Shown here: in pieces, positions 1 through 7,889 of the stretch
How positions within the stretch are numbered: position 1 is the first letter of the stretch
Layout of the letters: every line of letters starts with the position of its first letter
Assembly (NCBI GenBank): GCA_900078375.1
Contig: FLQS01000007.1
Coordinates: 62,001 to 126,000 of the forward strand
Direction: 5' to 3'
DNA: 64,000 nt
Source of the DNA: an uncultured Mycobacterium sp.
GTDB taxonomy: Bacteria > Actinomycetota > Actinomycetes > Mycobacteriales > Mycobacteriaceae
Made by a program: the position numbers and the translations under genes
Notes under the pieces: generated by a model
Databases searched by the model: none
Seen by the model: only the letters and a program-made list of their open reading frames with translations
What the model was told of the DNA's origin: nothing

Positions 1-330
1 GCGAGCCGCCCGGCGGGTACGCGCCAAGCCGGCGCGGTACACCACGTTGTCCAGGCGGGTCTCCAGGATGCGCAGCAGGTTCTCGCCGGTCTTACCCGAG
101 AGGCGGTTGGCCTCTTCGTAGTAACGACGGAACTGCTTCTCCATCACGCCGTAGGTGAAGCGGGCCTTCTGCTTCTCCTGCAGCTGCTGGCGGTATTCGC
201 TCTCCTTGATCCGCGCGCGGCCGTGCTGGCCGGGCGGGTAGGGACGCTTCTCGAACGACTGATCGCCGCCGACCAGGTCGACGCCGAGGCGGCGCGACTT
301 GCGGGTCGCGGGTCCGGTATAACGAGCCAT
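1..330 (-). CDS. rpsD: 30S ribosomal protein S4 (uS4), N-terminal part
   Basis: Primary 16S rRNA-binding protein that starts small-subunit assembly. The 110 visible codons begin at an ATG read from 330 and open with [16 protein letters not shown], followed by [20 protein letters not shown] and the start of the S4 RNA-binding domain ([20 protein letters not shown]). The gene runs off the left edge, so its C-terminal half is missing here. It lies 11 bp downstream of rpsK in the same direction, the usual bacterial alpha-operon order S13-S11-S4, and is probably followed outside the window by rpoA. Identification is secure; only its completeness cannot be judged. Confidence 0.98.
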   Translation of the reverse strand, partial: MARYTGPATRKSRRLGVDLVGGDQSFEKRPYPPGQHGRARIKESEYRQQLQEKQKARFTYGVMEKQFRRYYEEANRLSGKTGENLLRILETRLDNVVYRAGLARTRRAAR

Positions 331-341
331 GTGGATTCCCT

Positions 342-764
342 TTAGATACGACGACGCTTCGGCGGACGGCAGCCGTTGTGCGGCACCGGCTGCGGTGTGA
401 CATCGGAAATCGCACCGACCTCGAGGCCAGCGGCCTGAAGCGAGCGGATGGCGGTCTCACGGCCCGAGCCCGGGCCCTTGACGAACACGTCGACCTTCTT
501 GACGCCGTGCTCCTGAGCCTTGCGGGCCGCGTTCTCGGCGGCCAGCTGCGCGGCGAACGGGGTCGACTTACGCGAGCCCTTGAAGCCGACGTGACCCGAC
601 GACGCCCAGGCGATGACATTGCCCTGCGGATCGGTGATGGAGACGATCGTGTTGTTGAACGTGCTCTTGATATGCGCGGCGCCGTGCGGGACGTTCTTCT
701 TTTCCCGGCGACGGGTCTTCTGCCCCTTCTTGGGTGCAGCGCCGCCCTTCTTTGCTTGTGCCAT
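342..764 (-). CDS. rpsK: 30S ribosomal protein S11 (uS11)
   Basis: Platform protein of the small subunit that contacts 16S rRNA near the mRNA exit. The 140-residue product has the typical basic N-terminus ([20 protein letters not shown]), the core [20 protein letters not shown] and the C-terminal [20 protein letters not shown]. Length is normal for an actinobacterial S11. It sits 6 bp after rpsM and 11 bp before rpsD, so the three are almost certainly co-transcribed and translationally coupled. Confidence 0.98.
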   Translation of the reverse strand: MAQAKKGGAAPKKGQKTRRREKKNVPHGAAHIKSTFNNTIVSITDPQGNVIAWASSGHVGFKGSRKSTPFAAQLAAENAARKAQEHGVKKVDVFVKGPGSGRETAIRSLQAAGLEVGAISDVTPQPVPHNGCRPPKRRRI

Positions 765-770
765 CCGGGG

Positions 771-1145
771 TTACCTGGCCTTCTTCTTGCCGGCGATGGT
801 GCGCTTCGGGCCCTTGCGGGTACGCGCATTGGTCTTGGTGCGCTGGCCACGCACCGGCAGGCCGCGGCGATGCCGCAGGCCCTGGTAGCAGCCGATCTCG
901 ATCTTGCGACGGATGTCGGCCTGCACCTCACGGCGCAGGTCACCCTCAACCTTGAGGGAGGCTTCGATGTAGTCACGCAGTTGCGTGAGCTGATCGTCGG
1001 TCAGGTCCTTGCTGCGCAGATCCCGGTCGATACCGGTCGCGGCAAGGATTTCCTGAGAACGGGTACGGCCGATGCCGTAGATGTAGGTCAGCGCGATCTC
1101 CATGCGCTTATCGCGCGGGAGATCTACGCCCACTAGACGTGCCAC
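771..1145 (-). CDS. rpsM: 30S ribosomal protein S13 (uS13)
   Basis: Head protein of the small subunit that bridges to the large subunit and touches P-site tRNA. The 124 residues begin [20 protein letters not shown], contain the helix-two-turn-helix region with [20 protein letters not shown], and end in a basic tail ([16 protein letters not shown]) that contacts tRNA. Start ATG at 1145; an AAGGAA-like ribosome site lies just upstream on the minus strand. First gene of the rpsM-rpsK-rpsD run. The 199-bp gap to rpmJ leaves room for its own leader. Confidence 0.98.
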   Translation of the reverse strand: MARLVGVDLPRDKRMEIALTYIYGIGRTRSQEILAATGIDRDLRSKDLTDDQLTQLRDYIEASLKVEGDLRREVQADIRRKIEIGCYQGLRHRRGLPVRGQRTKTNARTRKGPKRTIAGKKKAR

Positions 1146-1204
1146 AGTGGCTTAGTTCCTTTTCCTATGCAGAGGTCTGTTCCCAGTCCGTTCCCGACTG
1201 CGTC

Positions 1205-1270
1205 GAGGCCCGGCCTCTGTTCCGGGCGTAGCTGAGGGCACTGATTCGTCTTTTTTGGCGCTGACGCGCC
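1205..1270 (-). other. two small hairpins in the rpsM leader
   Basis: In the 199-bp gap between rpmJ and rpsM, two short inverted repeats would form hairpins in the rpsM transcript: GAGGCC/GGCCTC around one base (1205-1217) and GGCGC/GCGCC around a 4-base loop (1257-1270). On the transcribed strand the second is followed by a run of A, not U, so it is not a normal intrinsic terminator for this operon. A role as an autoregulatory ribosomal-protein leader is possible but is inference only. No gene was seen in the rest of the gap. Confidence 0.3.
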
Positions 1271-1344
1271 GGGCACCTCAGTGGTACTGGGAGGTCATCA
1301 TTTAGTTGTGTTGTGATGCTCGCCGATGCAAGCGGTGGGGCTGG

Positions 1345-1458
1345 TTAGCCCTGCCGCTGCTTGTGGCGCGGATCAGAGCAGATCACCATGACCCGCCCAT
1401 GCCGGCGGATCACCCTGCACTTGTCGCAGATCGGCTTGACGCTCGGGTTCACCTTCAC
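1345..1458 (-). CDS. rpmJ: 50S ribosomal protein L36 (bL36)
   Basis: Smallest large-subunit protein; it stabilises 23S rRNA. Reading the minus strand from a GTG at 1458 gives 37 codons with the zinc-ribbon pattern of C+ type L36: [13 protein letters not shown], then [13 protein letters not shown], with C-x2-C followed by a C and an H. This is the zinc-binding form, as expected when no zinc-starvation paralogue replaces it. It lies 64 bp after infA and precedes rpsM, the standard infA-rpmJ-rpsM-rpsK-rpsD order. Confidence 0.96.
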
Positions 1459-1522
1459 GGCTGTTCGATCCTTCTAGTTCTCGTCGTTGTCAGTTAGTGC
1501 GCTGGTTCGCGGTCGGTCGGGC

Positions 1523-1744
1523 TTACTTGTACCGGTACACAATGCGACCCCGCGTCAGGTCGTAGGGAGACAACTCCACTACCACCCGGTCCTCGGGAAG
1601 GATGCGGATGTAGTGCTGCCGCATCTTGCCGCTGATGTGAGCGAGCACCTTGTGTCCGTTCTCCAGCTCAATGCGAAACATCGCATTGGGCAGGGGCTCG
1701 ACCACGCGGCCCTCGACCTCGATGGCACCGTCTTTCTTGGCCAT
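1523..1744 (-). CDS. infA: translation initiation factor IF-1
   Basis: Binds the 30S A site during initiation and helps IF-2 and IF-3. The 73-residue protein is a single OB fold: [20 protein letters not shown], the RNA-binding stretch [20 protein letters not shown] and the end [17 protein letters not shown] at 1744 with GAGAGG just upstream on the minus strand. It leads the infA-rpmJ-rpsM operon, and its promoter must lie in the 1745-2038 divergent gap. Confidence 0.98.
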   Translation of the reverse strand: MAKKDGAIEVEGRVVEPLPNAMFRIELENGHKVLAHISGKMRQHYIRILPEDRVVVELSPYDLTRGRIVYRYK

Positions 1745-2038
1745 AACCTCTCAGATCCTGCATTGTTGGTTCTGCTCGCACCGGCGTACAACAGGTGCTC
1801 ACAGTCGGGCAGCCTTCGCCCCGACTGCAAAACGTGAGCCGGAAGCAGGAAATTCCAGAAGTTCCAGGACAGGGCACGCAAGAGTCGGCGCGGATACCGC
1901 ACCGCCGGTCAACGATACCCGCTACGGCGCGCTACTCCAAAACCGTCGCGTAGCGGTGCTGACCTCACCTTAAGCCCAAGGTGAACAGGGGAAGCCTGAC
2001 CTAATAAGCACTGGACACACGGCGCATAATGAGGAGCG
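1745..2038. promoter_or_regulatory. divergent promoter region infA / redox regulator
   Basis: This 294-bp gap separates infA (leftward) from the receiver-TrxR gene (rightward). Two inverted repeats are visible. CAGTCGGG/CCCGACTG (1802-1809 with 1820-1827) would fold in the infA leader RNA. TCACCTT-AAGCCC-AAGGTGA (1965-1984), with perfect 7-bp arms, lies 55-74 bases before the rightward start codon and looks like a dimeric-repressor operator. A CATAAT at 2025-2030 is placed as a -10 for a transcript starting almost at the ATG at 2039, though a GAGGAG just before that ATG could equally be its ribosome site. Promoter assignments are inference. Confidence 0.45.
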
Positions 2039-3739
2039 ATGACCGGACCCGCCCCCCAGCCCCGCAAACCCGTCATTCTCACCGTTGACGACGACCCGGC
2101 CGTGTCGCGCGCTGTCGCTCGCGATCTTCGCCGCCATTACGGCGAGCGATACCGGATCGTCCGTGCAGAATCCGGGCCCGACGCGCTGGAAACGATCAAC
2201 GAACTCAAGCTGCGCGGCGAGACCGTCGCGGTGTTCGTCGCCGACTACCGGATGCCCCAGATGAGCGGCATCCAGTTCCTCGAAGAAGCGATGGACGTCT
2301 ACCCGATGGCGCGGCGCGTACTGCTGACGGCGTATGCCGACACCCACGCCGCGATCGACGCCATCAACGTCGTCGACCTCGACCATTACCTGCTCAAGCC
2401 GTGGGATCCGCCGGAGGAAAAGCTCTACCCGGTGATCGACGCCCTGCTGGAGGCCTGGCACGCCACCGGCGACAGGGCCATCCCCCACACCAAGGTGATC
2501 GGACACCGGTGGAGCGAACGGTCCTGGGAGGTCCGCCAGTTCCTGGCCCGCAACCAGCACACGTTCCGGGCGTTCAACGCCGACGAGCCCAAGGGCAAGC
2601 AACTGCTCGACGCCGCCAGCCTGGACGGATTGGAGCTGCCGGTCGTCATCACCGAGAAGGGCGAGATCCTGGTCGACCCGACCAACGCCGCGCTCGCCGA
2701 AATGCTGGGGTTGTCGACCAACCCGTTGCTCGAGATGTATGACCTCGCCGTCATCGGCGGCGGACCGGCGGGGCTCGCCGCCGGCGTGTACGGCGCGTCC
2801 GAAGGGCTCAAGACGGTCCTGATCGAGGAGACGACGACCGGCGGCCAGGCCGGGCGCAGTTCTCGGATCGAGAACTACCTCGGCTTCCCCACCGGCGTCT
2901 CCGGGGCCGAGCTGACCACCTCGGCGCGCAGGCAGGCCGAGCGGTTCGGCGCGGAGGTCATCACCACCCGCAAGGCGGTCCGGCTGGAGGCCGGCGATGC
3001 GGGAACCGCTCGGACCATCACCTTCGAGGACGGCGGCAGCATCGCCGCGCGGGCGGTCATCCTGGCCACCGGGGTCTCCTACCGCCAGCTGCAAGTCACC
3101 GGATGCTGGGACAACCCCGACGACCCGGCCTGTAATTACGTCGGGCGCGGCGTCTACTACGGCGCCTCGGTGTCGGATGCCTCAGAGTGCAAGGGCGAGG
3201 ACGTCTACATCGTGGGCGGGGCCAACTCGGCCGGGCAGGCGGCGATGTACATGTCCCGCGAGGCGAACTCGGTCACCATGCTGGTGCGCGGCCCCTCGCT
3301 GGAAGCGTCGATGTCGCACTACCTGATCCAGCAGATCGAGAAGAATCCCAACATCTCCGTGCGCACCTGCACCGAGGTGGTGGACACCATCGGCGATGAC
3401 GATCACCTGACCGGCTTGATCCTGGAGGACCGGCAGACCGGTCAGCGGGAAACCGTCCAGGCCACCCGGATGTGCTGCTTCATCGGCGCCGAGCCCCGCA
3501 CCGACTGGCTCAAAGAGGTCGTCGCCGTCGACGACCACGGTTTCGTGCTCGCCGGACCCGACCTGTTCAACGTGGCCGGGTGGGGTCTGGACCGGCCGCC
3601 GCACCACCTGGAAACAAGTGTGCCGGGTGTGTTTGTTGCAGGGGACGTGCGCGCCGAATCCGCCAAACGGGTGGCGGCCGCCGTCGGCGAAGGGTCGATG
3701 GCGGTCATGTTGGTGCACCGCTACCTGGCCGAGGCGTAA
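2039..3739 (+). CDS. receiver / thioredoxin-fold / thioredoxin-reductase-like fusion
   Basis: A three-part 566-residue protein. Residues 11-125 are a response-regulator receiver with the acidic pair D17-D18, phospho-acceptor D69 (VFVADYRMP), T97 and K120. Residues about 150-230 resemble a glutaredoxin or thioredoxin fold (ELPVVITEKGEILVDPT) without a CxxC. Residues about 233-566 are a class-II pyridine nucleotide-disulfide oxidoreductase: FAD motif VIGGGPAGLAAG, NAD(P) motif VGGANSAGQ and a late AGD at about 534-536. Where thioredoxin reductase carries its catalytic CATC, this protein reads GASV (375-378), so ordinary disulfide reduction is unlikely. The kinase gene starts 17 bp downstream, so phosphorylation of D69 by that partner is the natural inference. 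Family members are common in mycobacteria, often labelled thioredoxin reductase. Confidence 0.85.
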   Translation: MTGPAPQPRKPVILTVDDDPAVSRAVARDLRRHYGERYRIVRAESGPDALETINELKLRGETVAVFVADYRMPQMSGIQFLEEAMDVYPMARRVLLTAYADTHAAIDAINVVDLDHYLLKPWDPPEEKLYPVIDALLEAWHATGDRAIPHTKVIGHRWSERSWEVRQFLARNQHTFRAFNADEPKGKQLLDAASLDGLELPVVITEKGEILVDPTNAALAEMLGLSTNPLLEMYDLAVIGGGPAGLAAGVYGASEGLKTVLIEETTTGGQAGRSSRIENYLGFPTGVSGAELTTSARRQAERFGAEVITTRKAVRLEAGDAGTARTITFEDGGSIAARAVILATGVSYRQLQVTGCWDNPDDPACNYVGRGVYYGASVSDASECKGEDVYIVGGANSAGQAAMYMSREANSVTMLVRGPSLEASMSHYLIQQIEKNPNISVRTCTEVVDTIGDDDHLTGLILEDRQTGQRETVQATRMCCFIGAEPRTDWLKEVVAVDDHGFVLAGPDLFNVAGWGLDRPPHHLETSVPGVFVAGDVRAESAKRVAAAVGEGSMAVMLVHRYLAEA

Positions 3740-3756
3740 CCAGCAAGGAGAAGACG

Positions 3757-5241
3757 ATGGGTGAGAAATGTCTGCCCAGTGAACTGCGGACCCTGTTCCT
3801 GTTCGAGGCACTGACCGACGAACAGCTGCAGACGCTGTGCGAGAACGGTCACATCCGCGTCTTCGAGACCGGCCCGGTCGTCGTCGAAGGCGAGCCGGCC
3901 ACCTGCTTCTACGTTCTGCTCGACGGTGAATTGGTGATGTCCAAACGCTCAGGCGGGGTCGACATCGAGACCAGTCGCACCTCGCAGCGCGGCGTGTATT
4001 GCGGCGCCTGGTCGGCCTACATCCCCGACGAGGAACAGCTCTACCAGGCGTCGGTGCGGGTCACGAGGCCGTCGCGGTTCTTCGTGCTCGACGCCGCCGC
4101 CTTCGCCCGGTTCATGCAGACCGAGTTCCCGATGGCCGTGCATCTGCTCGAGGGCCACATGGTCGGCGGCCGGCGGCAGAGCCAGATCATCGGCCAGCGC
4201 CAAAAGCTGCTGGCGCTCGGCACGATCACCGCGGGGCTGACCCACCAACTCAACAATCCCGCCGCCGCCACCGCCCGCGCGGTAGCCGATCTGCGCGAGG
4301 GCGTCGGCAAGATGCGCTACAAGCTGTCGATGCTGGCCGACGGGAAATTCACCCCCGAAGCGCTGCGCATGCTGGTGCGCATTCAGGACGAAGTCGCCGA
4401 GATGGTCGCCAAGTCCAAGGCCCAGGAATTGACGGCACTGGAGACCTCGGACCGCGAGGACCAGGTCGGCGATTGGCTGGAAGACCACGGCATCGCCGGT
4501 GCCTGGGACTACGCGCCGACGTTCGTGGAAGCCGGCCTGGACGTCGACTGGCTGGAACGCGTCGAGGCCTCCATCGACTCGGTCGACTGCTCGGCGACCT
4601 TGCAGAGCGCCATCGGCTGGCTGAAGTACACCATCGACACCGAGCTGCGGATGAACGAGATCGCCGACGCCAGCGAGCGCATCTCCGGTCTGCTCGCCGG
4701 GGCCAAGAAGTACTCCCAGATGGATCGGGCCGAATACCAGGTCGCCAACGTCCACGAGTTGTTGCACAGCACACTCAAGACGCTCTTCGGCGACAAGGTC
4801 GGCCCGGACAAACCCATCAAGCTGGTCAAGGACTGGGACAAGTCACTCCCCGAAATCGGCTGCTACCCAGGCGGTTTGAACGAAGTATGGGACGTCGTCA
4901 TCAACAACGCCATCCAGGCGATGAAGGGCCGCGGCACGCTGACAATCCGCACCGCCCGTCAGGGTGAGGACATGATCCGGGTTGAGATCGGCGACGACGG
5001 CCCCGGCATCCCCGACGAGATCATCGACCGGATCTTCACCGCGTTTTTCACCACGAAACCGTTCGGTGAGGGCGACGGCCTCGGCCTGGACCTCGCGCGC
5101 CGCATCATCGTGGAGAAGCACCAGGGCGACATCCGGGTCGAATCCGAGCCCGGCAATACCCGCTTCGTCATCCTGTTGCCGTTGGTCGCGGCCGCGCCGC
5201 TGTCAGATACGCCGACCGAACTTCCCGTCGCCGCGGAATAG
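3757..5241 (+). CDS. cyclic-nucleotide-domain sensor histidine kinase
   Basis: Soluble 494-residue histidine kinase. Residues about 15-140 match a CRP-type cyclic-nucleotide-binding beta barrel (GPVVVEGEPATCFYVLLDGE), followed by a dimerisation region with the phospho-acceptor H163 in GTITAGLTHQLNNP and a long helical insert, then an HATPase domain with the N box (DVVINNAIQAM), DDGPGIPD and the G box (GDGLGLDLARRI). No membrane segments are seen. ATG at 3757 is chosen because AAGGAG precedes it at 3745; the frame is open further upstream but overlaps the previous gene. The partner is very probably the receiver-TrxR fusion just before it. The ligand of the CRP-like domain cannot be read from sequence. 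Confidence 0.85.
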   Translation: MGEKCLPSELRTLFLFEALTDEQLQTLCENGHIRVFETGPVVVEGEPATCFYVLLDGELVMSKRSGGVDIETSRTSQRGVYCGAWSAYIPDEEQLYQASVRVTRPSRFFVLDAAAFARFMQTEFPMAVHLLEGHMVGGRRQSQIIGQRQKLLALGTITAGLTHQLNNPAAATARAVADLREGVGKMRYKLSMLADGKFTPEALRMLVRIQDEVAEMVAKSKAQELTALETSDREDQVGDWLEDHGIAGAWDYAPTFVEAGLDVDWLERVEASIDSVDCSATLQSAIGWLKYTIDTELRMNEIADASERISGLLAGAKKYSQMDRAEYQVANVHELLHSTLKTLFGDKVGPDKPIKLVKDWDKSLPEIGCYPGGLNEVWDVVINNAIQAMKGRGTLTIRTARQGEDMIRVEIGDDGPGIPDEIIDRIFTAFFTTKPFGEGDGLGLDLARRIIVEKHQGDIRVESEPGNTRFVILLPLVAAAPLSDTPTELPVAAE

Positions 5242-5270
5242 CCGACCGCCGGCCGCGGGTTGTAGCCCGC

Positions 5271-6104
5271 ATGAGCGCCAAGCCCGATCTCGGCAGGTTC
5301 GCATCGTTCGGCATGGGGGTCACCCCCGACGACGCCGTGGCAATCGAAGCGCTCGGCTACGGCGCCGTGTGGGTCGCCGGGTCGCCGCCCGCGGAGCTGG
5401 ATTGGGTCGACCCGGCCCTCGCGCAGACCAGCACACTGAAACTGGCCACCGGCATCGTCAACATCTGGACCGCCCGGCCCGAGGCCGTCGCCGAGTCGTT
5501 CCACCGCATTGAAAGTGCCTATCCCGGGCGGTTTCTGCTGGGCCTGGGCGTCGGCCACCCCGAGGCCGATGCGCAATTCGCCAAGCCGTTGGCCGCGCTC
5601 AACACCTACCTGGATGTGCTCGATGAGCACAACGTCGGAAAGGACCGGCGGGTCCTCGCCGCGCTCGGCCCGCAAGTCCTGCGGCTGTCGGCGGACCGCA
5701 GCGCCGGCGCACATCCGGTGCTCGTCACCCCTGAACACACGGCGGAAGCGCGCCGGTTGATCGGCCCGGACGCCTTCCTGGCGCCCGCGGTACCCGTTGT
5801 GCCGACGACCGATGTCGAGCGAGCCCGGGCTATCGGCCGCAAAACACTCGAGCTTTACCTCGGGCTGCGTAATTACCTCAACAATTGGAAGCGCCTGGGG
5901 TTCACTGATTCCGACATCACCCGCCCCGGCAGCGACCGGCTCGTGGATTCGTTGATCGTGTACGGCACCCCCGAGACCATCGCGTCGCGGCTGGGCGAAC
6001 ATCTCGAGGCCGGCGCCGATCACGTACCGATCCAGCTGTTGACCTCACCGGACAAGGTCGTCGAGACCCTGGCCGAACTCGCCGGCCCACTCGGCCTACG
6101 TTGA
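5271..6104 (+). CDS. luciferase-like F420-type oxidoreductase, copy 1
   Basis: 277-residue member of the luciferase-like monooxygenase (LLM) superfamily, whose mycobacterial members mostly use coenzyme F420. Hallmarks are the barrel start (GYGAVWVAGSPPAELDWVDP), TATGIVNIW-like LATGIVNIWTA, the phosphate-binding stretch PGRFLLGLGVGHPEA and the C-terminal SRLGEHLEAGADHVPIQLL. It is the first of three tandem paralogues (5271-7862), each about 280 residues and closely alike. I associate the family with M. tuberculosis Rv3463, which also follows infA. Substrate unknown. It starts 29 bp after the kinase, so it may belong to that transcript. Confidence 0.85.
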   Translation: MSAKPDLGRFASFGMGVTPDDAVAIEALGYGAVWVAGSPPAELDWVDPALAQTSTLKLATGIVNIWTARPEAVAESFHRIESAYPGRFLLGLGVGHPEADAQFAKPLAALNTYLDVLDEHNVGKDRRVLAALGPQVLRLSADRSAGAHPVLVTPEHTAEARRLIGPDAFLAPAVPVVPTTDVERARAIGRKTLELYLGLRNYLNNWKRLGFTDSDITRPGSDRLVDSLIVYGTPETIASRLGEHLEAGADHVPIQLLTSPDKVVETLAELAGPLGLR

Positions 6105-6121
6105 CCAACGAAGGAAGATCA

Positions 6122-6970
6122 ATGACGGACACCAAACCAGACCTGGGCCGCTTCGGCTCGTTCGGCCGCGGAGTCACTCCGCAGCAGGCCAAAGAAATCG
6201 AGGCGCTCGGCTACGGCGCGGTCTGGGTAGGCGGCTCGCCGCCGGCCGAATTGGATTGGGTGGAGCCGATTTTGGCGAACACCACCACACTGAAGGTGGC
6301 CACCGGCATCGTCAACATCTGGACCGCAGCACCCGGCCCGGTAGCCGAGTCGTTCCACCGCATCGAGGCGGCCTACCCCGGCCGGTTCCTGCTCGGCATC
6401 GGCGTCGGCCATCCCGAAGCCACCCAGGAATACCAGAAGCCGATCGACGCGCTGCGGAGCTATCTCGACAAGCTCGACGAGTACGGGGTGCCCAAGAACC
6501 GCCGGGTGATCGCCGCACTCGGACCGCAGGTGCTCAAGCTGTCGGCAGCGCGCAGCGCAGGTGCGCACCCCTACCTGACCACACCCGAGCACACCGCCGA
6601 AGCGCGCCGGCTGCTGGGACCCGAGGCGTTTCTGGCACCCGAGCACAAGGCGATCCTGACCACCCCGGACGCACAAGGGGCCGACGAGGCGCGCAAGGTC
6701 GGCAGGCAGGCGCTGGACATCTACCTCAACCTGCAGAACTACCTCAACAGCTGGAAACGGTTGGGCTTCACCGACGATGACGTGGCCAAGCCCGGCAGCG
6801 ACCGCTTGGTCGATGCGGTCGTGGCCTACGGCACACCCGAGGCGATCGCGGCGCGGCTCACCGAGCATCTCGACGCCGGGGCCGACCACGTGCCCGTCCA
6901 GGTGCTGACGTCGTCTGACAAGCTGGTGGATGCATTGGCCGCGCTGGCCGGCCCGCTGGGTCTCAAATAA
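6122..6970 (+). CDS. luciferase-like F420-type oxidoreductase, copy 2
   Basis: Second tandem LLM paralogue, 282 residues, opening MTDTKPDLGRFGSFGRGVTP. The same blocks recur as in copy 1: GYGAVWVGGSPPAELDWVEP, VATGIVNIWTAAPGP, GRFLLGIGVGHPEATQEY and EHLDAGADHVPVQVLT. A TTG at 6101 would overlap the previous stop, but the ATG at 6122 follows a GAAGGAAGA ribosome site and is preferred. The 17-bp spacing suggests one transcript for the trio. Catalysis would be F420-linked hydride transfer in the cytosol; the substrate cannot be inferred. Confidence 0.85.
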   Translation: MTDTKPDLGRFGSFGRGVTPQQAKEIEALGYGAVWVGGSPPAELDWVEPILANTTTLKVATGIVNIWTAAPGPVAESFHRIEAAYPGRFLLGIGVGHPEATQEYQKPIDALRSYLDKLDEYGVPKNRRVIAALGPQVLKLSAARSAGAHPYLTTPEHTAEARRLLGPEAFLAPEHKAILTTPDAQGADEARKVGRQALDIYLNLQNYLNSWKRLGFTDDDVAKPGSDRLVDAVVAYGTPEAIAARLTEHLDAGADHVPVQVLTSSDKLVDALAALAGPLGLK

Positions 6971-7004
6971 TTTGGGACTCAAACAACCGTAACGAGGGGG
7001 ACTC

Positions 7005-7862
7005 GTGACCAATCCGTCGCTGCTCAAACCTGATCTCGGCCGCTACGGGGTGTGGACCGGCGGACCGGTGTCGCCGGAGCAGGCGGTCGAGATCGAGCGC
7101 CTGGGCTACGGCGCGGTGTGGGTCGGCGCATCGCCGGCCGCCGAGCTCGCGTTCGTCGAGCCGATCCTGGAGCGTACCGAGAACCTGACGGTCGCCACCG
7201 GGATCGTCAACATCTGGAACGCGCCGGCCGACGAGGTCGCTGCGTCCTACGAGCGCATCGAAAAGGCTTACCCAGGACGGTTTTTGCTCGGCGTGGGGGT
7301 CGGCCATCCCGAACACACGCAGGAGTATCAAAAGCCTTATGAGGCGCTGGTGAGCTATCTCGACAAGCTCGACGACAAGTGTGTGCCGACCAGCCGCCGG
7401 GTGATCGCCGCGCTCGGGCCCAAGGTGCTGCAGCTCGCCGCGCATCGCAGTGCCGGTGCGCATCCGTACCTGACCACGCCCGAGCACACCGCGCAGGCCC
7501 GCGACCTGGTGGGCGCGTCGGTGTTCCTGGCGCCCGAACACAAGGTGGTGCTGACCACTGACGCCGACGAAGCCCGCAAGCTCGGCCGGGACAGCGTCGG
7601 CTTCTATCTGGGGTTGAGCAACTACGTCAACAACTGGAAGCGGCTGGGCTTCAGTGACGCCGACGTCGAACAGCCGGGTAGTGACAAGCTGATCGACGCG
7701 GTGATCGCGTACGGCACGGCTGACGCGATCGCCGCACGGCTGAACGAACACCTCGCTGCCGGCGCCGATCACGTGGCCATCCAGGTGCTGGGCGGTCCGG
7801 ACAAACTGCTGCCCACACTGGCTGAGCTGGCCGGGTCTCTGGGGCTGACCGCAGCCGGGTGA
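7005..7862 (+). CDS. luciferase-like F420-type oxidoreductase, copy 3
   Basis: Third tandem LLM paralogue, 285 residues from a GTG at 7005 preceded by a GAGGGGG ribosome site. It shares LKPDLGRYGVWTGGPVSPEQ, TVATGIVNIWNAPADEVAAS, GVGVGHPEHTQEYQKP and EHLAAGADHVAIQVLGG with copies 1 and 2, but is somewhat more diverged at the N-terminus, for example AELAFVEP in place of AELDWVEP. Copies 2 and 3 both carry TQEYQKP, which copy 1 lacks, so their split may be later. It closes the rightward block; the next gene is convergent, only 27 bp away. Confidence 0.85.
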   Translation: MTNPSLLKPDLGRYGVWTGGPVSPEQAVEIERLGYGAVWVGASPAAELAFVEPILERTENLTVATGIVNIWNAPADEVAASYERIEKAYPGRFLLGVGVGHPEHTQEYQKPYEALVSYLDKLDDKCVPTSRRVIAALGPKVLQLAAHRSAGAHPYLTTPEHTAQARDLVGASVFLAPEHKVVLTTDADEARKLGRDSVGFYLGLSNYVNNWKRLGFSDADVEQPGSDKLIDAVIAYGTADAIAARLNEHLAAGADHVAIQVLGGPDKLLPTLAELAGSLGLTAAG

Positions 7863-7889
7863 TGTCGCGGGGAAATCGACTACGCCTGA

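Noticed and set aside
1257..1270. intrinsic terminator between rpmJ and rpsM
   Set aside because: On the transcribed minus strand the hairpin is followed by A residues, not U, so it does not fit a terminator.
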